Source of the DNA: Chersky-840 sp035604715
GTDB taxonomy: Bacteria > Actinomycetota > Acidimicrobiia > Acidimicrobiales > UBA8190
Length of the DNA: 64,000 nt
Reading direction: 5' to 3'
Assembly: GCA_963731665.1 (NCBI GenBank)
Contig: CAVSWP010000011.1
Location: 620,001 to 684,000 of the forward strand
Below are positions 51,179-59,676 of this stretch, in pieces. The position numbers and the translations under genes were made by a program. The notes under the pieces are model-generated. The model was not told the origin of the DNA, made no database searches, and saw only the letters and a program-made list of their open reading frames with translations. How positions within the stretch are numbered: the first letter of the stretch is position 1; every line of letters begins with the position of its first letter.

Positions 51179-53893
51179 ATGACCCTTCGCGGGGTGGCGT
51201 TCAGGATGGGCCCCTGGAATGCCGATGTTCCCCAGGTGGACCAGGCACGCACAGAGGGAGACGACGCGGGCGCAGTCGCGCCATTCCGTGCCCGGCTTCG
51301 AACGAGCGCCTTCGACCGCACCCTTCTGGCCAACCCTCCCGTCGTCGCCCTTTTCTGCCTGTTTCGATGGCTTCATCTCATCGCCTCGGAGCCCTACTGG
51401 GTGTACATCGGGGTGGTGGTCGGTGGCGGCCTGGCCAGCATTCTCTCATCGGCCCTGTGGGCCGAGCCCCGACGTCGGTGGCACCTGAGCGCTCATGTCG
51501 CCGCCAACGCGGCGGTGATCGGCATCGTCACCTACAGCACCGGTTGGGGACCGATCTTGTCCATCGGCTTCCTCTTCGGGGCCGGCGCGGCCATCGAGAA
51601 CTTCGGAGCACGAGCCACGCGGTCCTGCCTGGTGTGGACCACGGTTGCCATGGTGGCGGGCCAACTGGCCATCGCCCTGCATCTCGCCCCCACCTTGATC
51701 CATCAACCGCTGGTGCACGGAATCGCCGCACTCGGGCTGGTGGGCGCGCTGATCGTGATCGATTTGCTCGGGCACACCAGAGCCCGCCGCGAGACGGTTG
51801 AACTCGAGCTACGTCATTCTGAGCGACGGTTCAGGGCTCTCGTGTCCAACGCCGCGGACATCATCGTCGTCACCGATCAGTCCGGGATCATGCAGTACGT
51901 CAGCCCGGCTTTCGAGCGCATCCTGGGCCGTTCGGCTGACCCCTACAGGACGGCGTCGATGGGGACGTTCATGCACCCCGACGACCTTGCCCGCGTGGCG
52001 GTCGAATTTCCTCCGATGCTGGTCGACCCCACTCGGGTCCTCCGTACCGTGCTGCGCGCTCAAGACGCCCAGGGCGGTTGGAGGTACTTCGAGACGACCA
52101 TCACCAACCGTCTGGACGACCCCGACGTCCGGGGAATCGTGGGAAACCTCCACGACATCACGGAATTGCGCGAAGCCGACGAACGCTTCCGCTCGGCATT
52201 CGAGAACGCGCCCATCGGTATGGCCATGGCCGACCTTGAGGGCAGGATCCTCCGGGCCAATCCTGCGCTCGGCAACATCGTGGGACGGAACCCGGCGGAC
52301 ATGGTCGGCGTGAGCGTCGTCGACCTCACCCACCCCGATGACCGGGAGTCAACGTCCACCCAGATACAACGGCTGTCCACCGGATCCCTGGGCTATCGGA
52401 CCGATAAGCGCTACATCCACCGCGACGGACACGACGTATGGGTCTCGGCGAGCGTTTCGTGTGTCCGCGATGAGCAGGAGCACCCGCTGTACATGATCGG
52501 ACAGATCGAAGACATCACGGAGCGTCGGGCGCTGCAAGAGCGTCTGGCGCATGCGGCCATCCATGACACGCTCACCGGTCTGCCCAACCGCGAGCTGTTC
52601 ATGGACCGTCTCGACGTCGCCCTGCGCCGGGTCACCCGGGAGCGCCACGAGGTGGCGGTGATCTTCGTCGACCTGGATCGCTTCAAGCTGATCAATGACA
52701 GCCTGGGCCATGACGTCGGGGACCAGATCCTCGGGGCCGTGGCCGACCGATTGAGCAGCGTCATGCGCGCCAACGACACCTTGGCTCGGTTCGGAGGAGA
52801 CGAGTTCACCGTCCTGTGCGACGACGTCAAGAGTGAGGGCGACTCCCTCGAATTGGCACAGCGACTCGTCATGGCAATGAGCCAACCCCTCACCCTGACC
52901 AGCGGCGAGGTCTTCGTCACACTCAGCGTGGGTATCGCTGTGTCACGGGCGGGAGAGTCGGGCCCCGGGATACTGCGCAACGCCGACATAGCCATGTACC
53001 GGGCAAAGGAGCGTGGCCCGTCACACATCGAGATCTACCGGGACGACGACGAACGCAATGTCGTAAGTCGCCTACGCACGTCTAACGAGCTCCATCGAGC
53101 CCTCGAACGCAACGAGCTGGAACTGCACTACCAACCCGTGGTCGACCTCCACACCGAGACACTGGTCGGAATGGAGGCATTGGTGCGGTGGCAACATCCC
53201 ACCCGAGGTTTGCTCCTTCCCCAGGAGTTCGTCGCCTTGGCCGAGGACAGCGGGTTGATCCTGCCCCTGGGAGTCTGGGTCCTCAAGGAGGCCTGTCGCC
53301 AGACCTCAGCGTGGCAAGTGCTTCGGGAAGGCACGGGCAACGACAACGCCCGACTCAACATCTCGGTCAACGTCTCTGCCCTCCAGCTCGCCGACCCCGG
53401 GTTCTCCCGACACGTGGTCGAGGCCCTCGACGAATCCGGGATCGATCCCGACCGTCTGTGGCTGGAGATCACCGAGAGCACCCTGATGCGCGATGCCGAT
53501 GAGGCGGTCGTGGTCTTGCGAGCCTTCCGGGACCTCGGACTGCACATCGAGATCGACGACTTCGGCACCGGGTACTCGTCGCTCAGTTACCTCCAGCGCT
53601 TTCCCGTGGAGACCCTCAAGATCGACCGCAGCTTCGTGGAGGACCTCGACGAGCGGTCCGACAATGCCGCCATCGTGCGGGCCATCATCGGGCTGGGTGA
53701 ATCCCTCGGGCTCTCGGTCATCGCCGAAGGAGTCGAGCGGCACACGCAGGTGACCAGACTGCAGTCCCTCGGATGTCACATGGCCCAGGGATATCTCTTC
53801 GGGAAGCCGCTGTCGGCAAGGTCCATCGGAGCGTTCCCCACCGACGACCTCAAGTCGTGGAGTGTGCTGGAGTGCGAGTCGGCGGCGTCATGA
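51179..53893 (+). CDS. Membrane-bound bifunctional c-di-GMP protein: PAS-PAS-GGDEF-EAL
   Basis: 904 residues. N-terminal ~200 residues hold about five hydrophobic segments (MASE-like). Two PAS domains follow (RFRALVSNAADIIVVTDQSG ... and RFRSAFENAPIGMAMADLEG ...), each ending in an I/LxDITExR-type helix. GGDEF domain: HDTLTGLPNRELFMDRL, FVDLDRFKLINDSLGHDVGD, ARFGGDEFTVL at ~540 (intact active site). EAL domain from ~650: VGMEALVRWQHP (intact EAL), LNISVNVSALQL, LEITES, IDDFGTGYSSLSYLQ, IAEGVE. All catalytic motifs are intact, so synthesis and breakdown of c-di-GMP are both possible. Convergent with tRNA-Arg. The start codon (ATG 51179) is not supported by a clear ribosome-binding site; 51206 is possible. 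Confidence 0.95.
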   Translation: MTLRGVAFRMGPWNADVPQVDQARTEGDDAGAVAPFRARLRTSAFDRTLLANPPVVALFCLFRWLHLIASEPYWVYIGVVVGGGLASILSSALWAEPRRRWHLSAHVAANAAVIGIVTYSTGWGPILSIGFLFGAGAAIENFGARATRSCLVWTTVAMVAGQLAIALHLAPTLIHQPLVHGIAALGLVGALIVIDLLGHTRARRETVELELRHSERRFRALVSNAADIIVVTDQSGIMQYVSPAFERILGRSADPYRTASMGTFMHPDDLARVAVEFPPMLVDPTRVLRTVLRAQDAQGGWRYFETTITNRLDDPDVRGIVGNLHDITELREADERFRSAFENAPIGMAMADLEGRILRANPALGNIVGRNPADMVGVSVVDLTHPDDRESTSTQIQRLSTGSLGYRTDKRYIHRDGHDVWVSASVSCVRDEQEHPLYMIGQIEDITERRALQERLAHAAIHDTLTGLPNRELFMDRLDVALRRVTRERHEVAVIFVDLDRFKLINDSLGHDVGDQILGAVADRLSSVMRANDTLARFGGDEFTVLCDDVKSEGDSLELAQRLVMAMSQPLTLTSGEVFVTLSVGIAVSRAGESGPGILRNADIAMYRAKERGPSHIEIYRDDDERNVVSRLRTSNELHRALERNELELHYQPVVDLHTETLVGMEALVRWQHPTRGLLLPQEFVALAEDSGLILPLGVWVLKEACRQTSAWQVLREGTGNDNARLNISVNVSALQLADPGFSRHVVEALDESGIDPDRLWLEITESTLMRDADEAVVVLRAFRDLGLHIEIDDFGTGYSSLSYLQRFPVETLKIDRSFVEDLDERSDNAAIVRAIIGLGESLGLSVIAEGVERHTQVTRLQSLGCHMAQGYLFGKPLSARSIGAFPTDDLKSWSVLECESAAS

Positions 53894-53920
53894 GATCTGG
53901 ACGCGAGGCAAACCGGTCAG

Positions 53921-53994
53921 CGCGCTTGGAGGGACTCGAACCCCCAACCTCCTGATCCGTAGTCAGGTGCTCTATCCAATTGAGCTACAAGCGC
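53921..53994 (-). tRNA. tRNA-Arg (anticodon ACG)
   Basis: A 74-nt cloverleaf on the minus strand: acceptor GCGCTTG/CAAGCGC, D arm GCTC...GAGC, anticodon stem CCTGA/TCAGG with loop CTACGGA (anticodon ACG), T arm GGGGG-TTCGAGT-CCCTC, discriminator G. CCA is not encoded. Reads CGN Arg codons, with A34 presumably deaminated to inosine. Confidence 0.95.
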
Positions 53995-54079
53995 CGATCG
54001 CCTGGACCGGGCCACGCCGTCGGGCTCCAGGGACAGCCGGTCATCCTATCGGGACCCCGGGAGTCGCCGCCCCCGACCC

Positions 54080-54847
54080 TCACGGGCTGGAGCTGCTCCC
54101 GAACCGCTCCAGTGCCTCCCGGTTCGCCGCCGAGCCCAACAGCTCGACGAACCCCGCGTCCTCCCGCTGGCGCGCCGCCGACACGTGGGGGTTGCGGGTG
54201 GCGAGCAACAGGCGCTTGCCGGCCATGACGGCCTCCGGCGGCATCGCTGCGATGGTCCGGGCCACCGCCACGGTCTCCCCCATCAGCGACTCGGCGGGGA
54301 ACCGCGCCAGCGCGATCCCGGCGTCGACGGCTTCTGTGGCATCCATCCAGGCGCCGGTGAAGAGCAACCGCGCGGCACGCTGCCACCCCATCGTCGCGGG
54401 AAACAGGTAGCTGCTGGCCGCCTCGGGGGGCACGCCAAGCTCGGCGAAGGGGACCCGCAGGCGGGCGACGTCGGACATGAACACGAGGTCGCAGTGCGCC
54501 AGCAGCGTGAATCCCAGGCCCACTCCCACCCCGTTCACCGCGGCGATCAGCGGCTTGTCGAACCCCTGCACGGCGTCGAGCAACCTCCGGAAACCCTGGG
54601 CGGCCTCCGGCCCGGCCTCGCCGGTCACGAGCGCCGCCATCTCCTTGAGGTCCTGCCCGGCGCTGAAGGCCGAGCCGTTGCCGGTCAACACCACGACGTG
54701 ACATCCACTTGCCCCGGCCGCCTCGGTCAACGCTTCGGTCACCGCCTCATAGAGGGCGAAGTTGAAGGCGTTGCGGGCTTCGGGGCGGTTGAACCGGATG
54801 AGGCGCACCCCGGCGTCGTCGACCTTCTCGATCACCCCAGAGCTCAC
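54080..54847 (-). CDS. Enoyl-CoA hydratase/isomerase family (crotonase)
   Basis: 255 residues; GTG 54847 overlaps the SDR stop by 4 nt. Crotonase motifs: LIRFNRPEARNAFNFALYEAV, GSAFSAGQDLKEMAAL (oxyanion-hole region), KPLIAAVNGVGVGLGFTLLAHCDLVFMSD, FAELGVPPEAASSYLFPATMGW. The first catalytic Glu position (in IAAVNGxxxGxGxxLAxxCD and AELG) is partly kept as Glu in AELGVPPEA, so hydratase or isomerase activity is likely. Last gene of the minus-strand arm of the CYP51 locus, 226 nt from the end of the c-di-GMP gene. Substrate: an enoyl-CoA of unknown chain. Confidence 0.9.
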   Translation of the reverse strand: MSSGVIEKVDDAGVRLIRFNRPEARNAFNFALYEAVTEALTEAAGASGCHVVVLTGNGSAFSAGQDLKEMAALVTGEAGPEAAQGFRRLLDAVQGFDKPLIAAVNGVGVGLGFTLLAHCDLVFMSDVARLRVPFAELGVPPEAASSYLFPATMGWQRAARLLFTGAWMDATEAVDAGIALARFPAESLMGETVAVARTIAAMPPEAVMAGKRLLLATRNPHVSAARQREDAGFVELLGSAANREALERFGSSSSP

Positions 54848-55602
54848 GGGCGCATGACCTGGCCGCCGTCGACGTTGAAGACGTGGCCCGTGACCCACCG
54901 GGCCTCGTCGGACAGCAGGAACAGGCACATCCCCACCAGGTCCTCGGGACTCCCCTGACGCTTGAGCGCCAGGGACCCCACCAATTGGCGCATGTAGTCG
55001 TCGGGCACCACCGAGCGGGCCGCCTCGGTGTCGGTGGGCCCCGGGGCGATGGCGTTGACCCGGATGTTCATCCCGCCCAGCTCGTGGGCGAGCTGCTGGG
55101 TGAGGGAGTTGATGCCGGCTTTGGCCCAGCCGTAGTAACCGGCGTAGAGATAGGCGGCGGTGGAGGACTGGTTGACGATGGCCCCCCCACCCCGGGCCAC
55201 CATGGACCGGTAGCAGGCGCGCGTGCACACCAAGGCGCCCAGGAGGTTCACTTCCAGGAACCGCCGCAGGTAGTCCCAGTCCACGGTGAGGAGCAGGTCG
55301 AGCTTCATCCCGCCGAAGATCGCCGCGTTGTTCACAAGCAGGTCGATCCCCCCGAAGCGCTGGGTGGCAGCCTCGGCCATGGCGGCCACCGAGTCGTGGT
55401 CGGCGATGTCCACGCGCACCGCGGCGGCTTGGGCGCCGGCCGCTCCGAGCGCGTCGGCGGTCTCCTTGGCACCGGCTTCGTCGATGTCGGCCACCACCAC
55501 CGACGCGCCGGCGTGGGCCAGCCCCTCGGCGTAGGCCCGACCGATCCCCCCACCGGCACCGGTGACGATGGCCACCTTGCCGGCGAAGTCGTAGCTGGTC
55601 AC
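54844..55602 (-). CDS. SDR family oxidoreductase (Rv0769-like)
   Basis: 252 residues; GTG 55602 overlaps the upstream decarboxylase-like gene, and the stop overlaps the hydratase. Motifs: VTGAGGGIGRAYAEGLA, VVVADIDEAG (NAD-type Asp), LLVNNAAIFGG, NQSSTAAYLYAGYYGWAKAGI (Ser, Tyr-x3-Lys) and APGPTDTEAA. The gene order around it parallels M. tuberculosis Rv0768-Rv0771, where an SDR is present. Probably oxidises a hydroxyl on the pathway substrate. Confidence 0.92.
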   Translation of the reverse strand: MTSYDFAGKVAIVTGAGGGIGRAYAEGLAHAGASVVVADIDEAGAKETADALGAAGAQAAAVRVDIADHDSVAAMAEAATQRFGGIDLLVNNAAIFGGMKLDLLLTVDWDYLRRFLEVNLLGALVCTRACYRSMVARGGGAIVNQSSTAAYLYAGYYGWAKAGINSLTQQLAHELGGMNIRVNAIAPGPTDTEAARSVVPDDYMRQLVGSLALKRQGSPEDLVGMCLFLLSDEARWVTGHVFNVDGGQVMRP

Positions 55603-55985
55603 GTCGCCTTGGCCCGGCGGGCGATGACGCGCTCGGCCGCCTCGCTGATCCCCGTGGCCAGCGGCCAGCCCACGTAGTGCGTCAGATGGATCACGACCTC
55701 GCGCACCTGGTCCTCGTCGAGCTCGCCGTTCTGCAGGGCGCTCTGGAACTGAACGTCGAGGAGGTCGGTCTTGCCCAGGGCGGCCAACACCCCGATGGTC
55801 ATCATCCGTCGTTCGAACACCGACAACCCCGGGCGACACCACACGTCGCCGAACAGGCTGTCCACGGTGTAGGCCACGAAGTCACCGGGCACGTCCTCGG
55901 GGTTGACCGTGAAGTTGTAGACCTCCTGCATCTTGGCCATGCCCTTGGCCCGGTCCGGCGACGGCGGCCTTCGCTCGGCGCTCAT
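55599..55985 (-). CDS. Carboxymuconolactone decarboxylase family protein (Rv0771-like)
   Basis: 128 residues; ATG 55985 overlaps the aldehyde dehydrogenase stop, and its own stop overlaps the SDR. Features of the AhpD/CMD fold: MQEVYNFTVNPEDVPGDF, RPGLSVFERRMMTIGVLAALG, LDVQFQSALQNGELDEDQVREVVIHLTHYVGWPLATGI (conserved E-x-H-x-Y-G motif region). It lacks the AhpD CxxC, so it is not a thioredoxin-type peroxidase. Family members are gamma-carboxymuconolactone decarboxylases or small hydrolase-like proteins; substrate unknown. Confidence 0.9.
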   Translation of the reverse strand: MSAERRPPSPDRAKGMAKMQEVYNFTVNPEDVPGDFVAYTVDSLFGDVWCRPGLSVFERRMMTIGVLAALGKTDLLDVQFQSALQNGELDEDQVREVVIHLTHYVGWPLATGISEAAERVIARRAKAT

Positions 55986-57448
55986 GCCGGCTCCGCCACG
56001 ACCTTGGTCTCGAGGTACTCCTCGAACCCGGCCACCCCCATCTCCCGCCCCAACCCCGACTGCTTGTAGCCCCCGAAGGGCACGTCGGGGCTGTACCACA
56101 CCCCTCCGTTGACGCCCACCGTCCCCGTCCGCAGACGCCCGGCCACAGCCATGGCCCGGTCCCGCTCCCCCGACCACACCGAACCCGACAACCCGTAGGG
56201 CGAGTCGTTGGCTATCCGCACGGCGTCGTCGTCCCCGTGATGGGGGATGACCACCAGGACCGGTCCGAAGATCTCGTCTCGTGCCACGGGGGAATCGTTG
56301 CCGATCCCGACGATCAGTGTCGGCTCGACGAAGAACCCCCTGGCCTGATCGGCGGGCCGGCCCCCGCCCGCCACGATCTCCCCGCCTTCGTCGCGGGCCA
56401 AGGCGATGTAGCCCTCCACCCGGTCGCGCTGACGGGCGTTGATGAGCGGACCACAGATGGTGGCGGCGTCGGTGGGGTCCCCGGCAGGCAGCTTGGCCAG
56501 GGTCTTGGCGGTGAGCGCCACGGCGTCGTCGAAGGTACCCCGGGGCACGACCAGACGGGTGGTGATGGCACAACCCTGGCCGGCGTGCGTGCACACGGTG
56601 AAGGCGGCCACGGCGCAGGCGCTGCGCAGCTCGGCGTCGTCGAGCACCACGAAGGCGGACTTGCCGCCGAGCTCGAGGAACACCTTCTTGAGCGTGAGCG
56701 ACGCGTCGGCCATGACGGTGCGCCCGGTGGCCGTGGACCCCGTGAAGCTCACCTGGTCGACGCGGGGATCGGTCACCAACCGTTTCCCGAAGACGGGGTC
56801 CGACGATGGCAGCACGTTCACCACGCCGGCGGGGATGTCGGTCTCTTCGGCGATGAGCCGTCCCAGCACCGCCGCGCACCACGGCGTGTCGGGGGCGGGC
56901 TTGAGGATCACGGTGTTGCCCGCGGCCAGCGCCGGCCCGAGCTTGGCCAGGTTGATCTGATGGGGAACATTCCAGGGCGTGATGGCGGCCACCACCCCGG
57001 CGGCCTCGCGTCGCAGCCACCGCCGAGCGGCCATCCCCAAGGGCTCGGCCGTGCCGAGGTCGGTGACCCACGGATAGGACTCGGCCAGGTCCGCCACCCA
57101 GCCCAGTGACGCCACGGGATCGTCGAGCTGGGCCGAGTGGGTCATGAACAGCGGAGACCCCGTCTCGGCGATGGTCATTGCCCGCAGTTCCTCGGCATGA
57201 CGCAGCATGGCCGCCTGCAACTGACGCAGGCACCGCACCCGCAGGGCGAGATCGGTGGACCAGCTCGACTCGTCGAAGGCGCGCCGCGCCGCGCCGAGGG
57301 CGCGCTCGGCGTCCTCGCCCGAGGCGTCGGCGGCCACGCCCAGGACCTCCTCGGTGGCGGGGTTCAGCGTCTCGAACACGGCTCCCGTCGACGACGGCAC
57401 CAGGGCGCCGTCGATGAGCATGCGCTCCTCACCGAACGACGCGCTCAT
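55982..57448 (-). CDS. NAD(P)-dependent aldehyde dehydrogenase (AldA-like)
   Basis: 488 residues. ALDH signatures: ITPWNVPHQINLAKLGPALAAGNTVILKPAP, VSFTGSTATGRTVM, catalytic Glu in FLELGGKSAFVVL, catalytic Cys in THAGQGCAITTRL, EIFGPVLVVIPH, and the terminal YKQSGLGREMG. Oxidises an aldehyde to the acid. Coupled by 4-nt overlaps at both ends (55982-55985 and 57445-57448). The aldehyde could arise from CYP51-type C14-methyl removal or from side-chain cleavage (inference). Confidence 0.95.
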   Translation of the reverse strand: MSASFGEERMLIDGALVPSSTGAVFETLNPATEEVLGVAADASGEDAERALGAARRAFDESSWSTDLALRVRCLRQLQAAMLRHAEELRAMTIAETGSPLFMTHSAQLDDPVASLGWVADLAESYPWVTDLGTAEPLGMAARRWLRREAAGVVAAITPWNVPHQINLAKLGPALAAGNTVILKPAPDTPWCAAVLGRLIAEETDIPAGVVNVLPSSDPVFGKRLVTDPRVDQVSFTGSTATGRTVMADASLTLKKVFLELGGKSAFVVLDDAELRSACAVAAFTVCTHAGQGCAITTRLVVPRGTFDDAVALTAKTLAKLPAGDPTDAATICGPLINARQRDRVEGYIALARDEGGEIVAGGGRPADQARGFFVEPTLIVGIGNDSPVARDEIFGPVLVVIPHHGDDDAVRIANDSPYGLSGSVWSGERDRAMAVAGRLRTGTVGVNGGVWYSPDVPFGGYKQSGLGREMGVAGFEEYLETKVVAEPA

Positions 57449-58305
57449 GGTGCCGTCCGTCCGGCCAGGCCGAAGACGGCGTCACAGCGTTCGTCGGTCA
57501 TCTCCGCCAACGGCAGCTCGACATCCAGTGTCCTGCCGAGCTCGATGGCGGCCCGCAGGTCCTTGTGAGCAAGTGAGGCCCCGGCCGCCATGGCGTCCAC
57601 GATGAGGGCATGGGTGTCGGGGGGCAACGGCGCCACGGTGTCGCGGAACATGAGCCGGGACGCGCCGCCGATCAACTTGTCGCTCTCCCTGATCACTTCG
57701 GCCAGCTTGGCCAGCTCGATGCCGGCCGCCTCGGCCAGCATCTGCGCCTCGTAGGCGGCAAGCCAGGACCCGTACTGCACGAGGTTGCGCGCCAGCTTGG
57801 CCTTGAGACCGCAGCCGAGCGGGCCCATGTGCACCACCAACGACGTGAAGCAGTCGAGCACCGGTCGGACGCGCTCGATGACGGCGGCCTCGCCGCCCAC
57901 CATGGCCACCAGGGTGCCGGCGGCGGATGCCTGGGGCCCCCCGCTCACGCCGCAGTCGACGACGTCGGCGTCGACGCGCGCCGCCAAGGCGGCCACCGCC
58001 TCGACGGTGGCGGGTGACACCGTGCTCACGATCACCACCGTGGCACCCGGGCTCGTGCCCGCCAGGGCACCGTCGGCCCCGTCGAGCACGGCCAGGACCT
58101 GCTGGTCGTTCACCACGGCCACCACCACCACGTCGGCCCGGGCCCCCAGCTCGGCGGGGGTCGGGGCGATGTGGGCGGTCGCCGCGAATGGCGCCGTGGC
58201 CTCGGCCCGCAGGTCACAGACCACGAGGGTGAGCCCGCCGCGCGCCGTGGCCTCGGCCACCCCCCGGCCGATGTCGCCCAGCCCGATCACCCCCACGGTG
58301 GTCAC
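57445..58305 (-). CDS. 3-hydroxyisobutyrate dehydrogenase-like beta-hydroxyacid dehydrogenase (Rv0770-like)
   Basis: 286 residues from GTG 58305, placed because GVIGLGDIGRGVAEATARGG (Rossmann) starts here and an AGGGAGGG ribosome-binding site precedes it; the frame is open further upstream. Motifs: VVVVAVVNDQQVLAVLDG, VDCGVSGGPQASAAGTL (the D-x-PVSGG-type substrate loop), GPLGCGLKAKLARNLVQ with the catalytic-region Lys (G-xG-xxxKxxxN), and LAHKDLRAA. Acts on beta-hydroxyacids or related acyl derivatives with NAD(P). First gene of the minus arm. Confidence 0.92.
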   Translation of the reverse strand: MTTVGVIGLGDIGRGVAEATARGGLTLVVCDLRAEATAPFAATAHIAPTPAELGARADVVVVAVVNDQQVLAVLDGADGALAGTSPGATVVIVSTVSPATVEAVAALAARVDADVVDCGVSGGPQASAAGTLVAMVGGEAAVIERVRPVLDCFTSLVVHMGPLGCGLKAKLARNLVQYGSWLAAYEAQMLAEAAGIELAKLAEVIRESDKLIGGASRLMFRDTVAPLPPDTHALIVDAMAAGASLAHKDLRAAIELGRTLDVELPLAEMTDERCDAVFGLAGRTAP

Positions 58306-58362
58306 GGGCGGCCCTCCCTGCGGACGTTCATGACTTCCCTGATTCCCTTGATTGCCTCTGGT

Positions 58363-58393
58363 CAGACAGGTGTCTGGAACGTAGTCTGACACC
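58363..58393. promoter_or_regulatory. Dyad repeats in divergent promoter, candidate TetR operator
   Basis: CAGACA-GG-TGTCTG (58363-58376) and the overlapping GGTGTC...GACACC pair (58369-58374/58388-58393) lie in the 88-nt gap between the divergent arms, directly ahead of the ATG at 58394. The TetR gene is the second gene of the + arm, so autoregulation of both arms is a reasonable inference. Confidence 0.45.
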
Positions 58394-59083
58394 ATGGCCG
58401 ACCGCAATGACTACTCGGGTCCCTTCGACCCCGACTTCCGCTACGAGGACCTGTCCAAGGAGGCCCTCGTCCGTCTGGTGCGCGAGTACGCCCTCATCGT
58501 GCACCTCTTGGACCGGTCCATGTGCGCCGCCATCGGCATCCGCTACGGCGCCGACATGGTCAACGAGCTCGCCATCGAGGAGTGGCGCGGTGCCAGCCCC
58601 ATCTACGGCGAGCGCCTGCGCGAGATCATGGGGGTGCACGGCGACGGGGTCGAGGCCATCTTCAAGGTGCTCCAGCTCGACCCGGGCTTCCCGCACCACT
58701 ACATGGACGTCCACTACGAGGTGGTCGACGACCACCTCGGGTACTTCGAGCTGCGCAGCTGCGGGGCGCTCATGGACGTGGAGCCGTGGGGCGAGCGCAT
58801 GGTGACGGGCATGTGCCACACCATCGAGGACGGCACCTTCGACGTCACGGCCCAGGCCGTCAACCCCAAGGCCCGCGTCCGCCACGTCCATCGCCCTCCC
58901 CGGGTCCCCTCCGACCGGGTGCCCCACTGCCGGTGGGAGGTGGTCATCGACGACGACACCGAGACCCTCCCCGTCGCAGACATCACCACCATGACCCGCA
59001 TGACCACGGCGGCCACCTTCCGCTTCCCCGCCATGCGAGACGGCACGCCGCATGTCCCCGCCGCCACCGGAGGAGGCCGGTGA
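58394..59083 (+). CDS. Conserved protein of unknown function, CYP51 locus
   Basis: 229 residues from ATG 58394. No signal peptide or membrane segment. Distinct patterns: FRYEDLSKEALVRLVREYALIVHLLDRSM, NELAIEEWRGASPIYGERLREIMGVHG, HYEVVDDHLGYFELRSCGAL, MVTGMCHTIEDGTFDVTAQAVNPKARVRHVHRPPR and PHCRWEVVIDDD. The Cys/His positions (SCGAL, GMCHT, PHCRW) look conserved enough to bind metal or act catalytically, but no family is recognised. The stop overlaps the TetR start by 4 nt, so its product is co-expressed with the regulator and two P450s. Confidence 0.82.
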   Translation: MADRNDYSGPFDPDFRYEDLSKEALVRLVREYALIVHLLDRSMCAAIGIRYGADMVNELAIEEWRGASPIYGERLREIMGVHGDGVEAIFKVLQLDPGFPHHYMDVHYEVVDDHLGYFELRSCGALMDVEPWGERMVTGMCHTIEDGTFDVTAQAVNPKARVRHVHRPPRVPSDRVPHCRWEVVIDDDTETLPVADITTMTRMTTAATFRFPAMRDGTPHVPAATGGGR

Positions 59084-59676
59084 CCGAGGCGACGGTGACG
59101 GTGCTCGGCGCCGAGGCCTCGCGCCGTCGCCTGACCCTGCGCCAGGTGGCCGTGGTCGAGCAGCTCGTGGGGGCGGCCGCCGACGAGGCGCGCGAGCGGG
59201 GCTACGAGGGGCTCACCGTCCGCAACGTGGCCCGCCGGGCCGGGGTGGCCCCGGCCACCGCCTACACCTACTTCGCCTCCAAGGACCATCTGCTGGCCGA
59301 GGTCCTGTGGCGGCGTCTCCAGGCGCTGCCCGTCGTCGAGCCCGATCACGGCGCCGGCGCCACCGAGCGCGTGATCGCCGAGCTGCGGGTGCTGGGCCTG
59401 TTCGTGGCCGACGACCCCACCCTGGCGGCGGCGTGCACCACGGCGCTGCTGGGCGGCGGGCCCGAGGTGCGGGCGCTGCGCGTCGCATTCGGCGCCGCGC
59501 TGCACGAGCGACTGGCGACCGCCCTCGGCGACGGCGCCGACCCCGCCGTGCTGCGGGCCCTCGACCTCGCCTACAGCGGGGCCATGCTGTGGGCGGGCAT
59601 GGGCCACATCCACTTCGAGGACGTGCCCGAGGCCCTCGCCGACGCCGCCCGACTGGTCCTGGCGGGAGCGAAGTGA
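59080..59676 (+). CDS. TetR family transcriptional regulator
   Basis: 198 residues; GTG 59080, preceded by GGAGGAGG, overlaps the upstream stop. N-terminal HTH: LVGAAADEARERGYEGLTVRNVARRAGVAPATAYTYFASKDHLLAEV (helix-turn-helix with TAYTYFxSKxxL, residues ~30-75). The C-terminal ligand domain is all-helical. Likely represses the CYP51 locus by binding the dyads at 58363-58393. Corresponds in position to M. tuberculosis Rv0767c. Confidence 0.93.
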   Translation: MTEATVTVLGAEASRRRLTLRQVAVVEQLVGAAADEARERGYEGLTVRNVARRAGVAPATAYTYFASKDHLLAEVLWRRLQALPVVEPDHGAGATERVIAELRVLGLFVADDPTLAAACTTALLGGGPEVRALRVAFGAALHERLATALGDGADPAVLRALDLAYSGAMLWAGMGHIHFEDVPEALADAARLVLAGAK

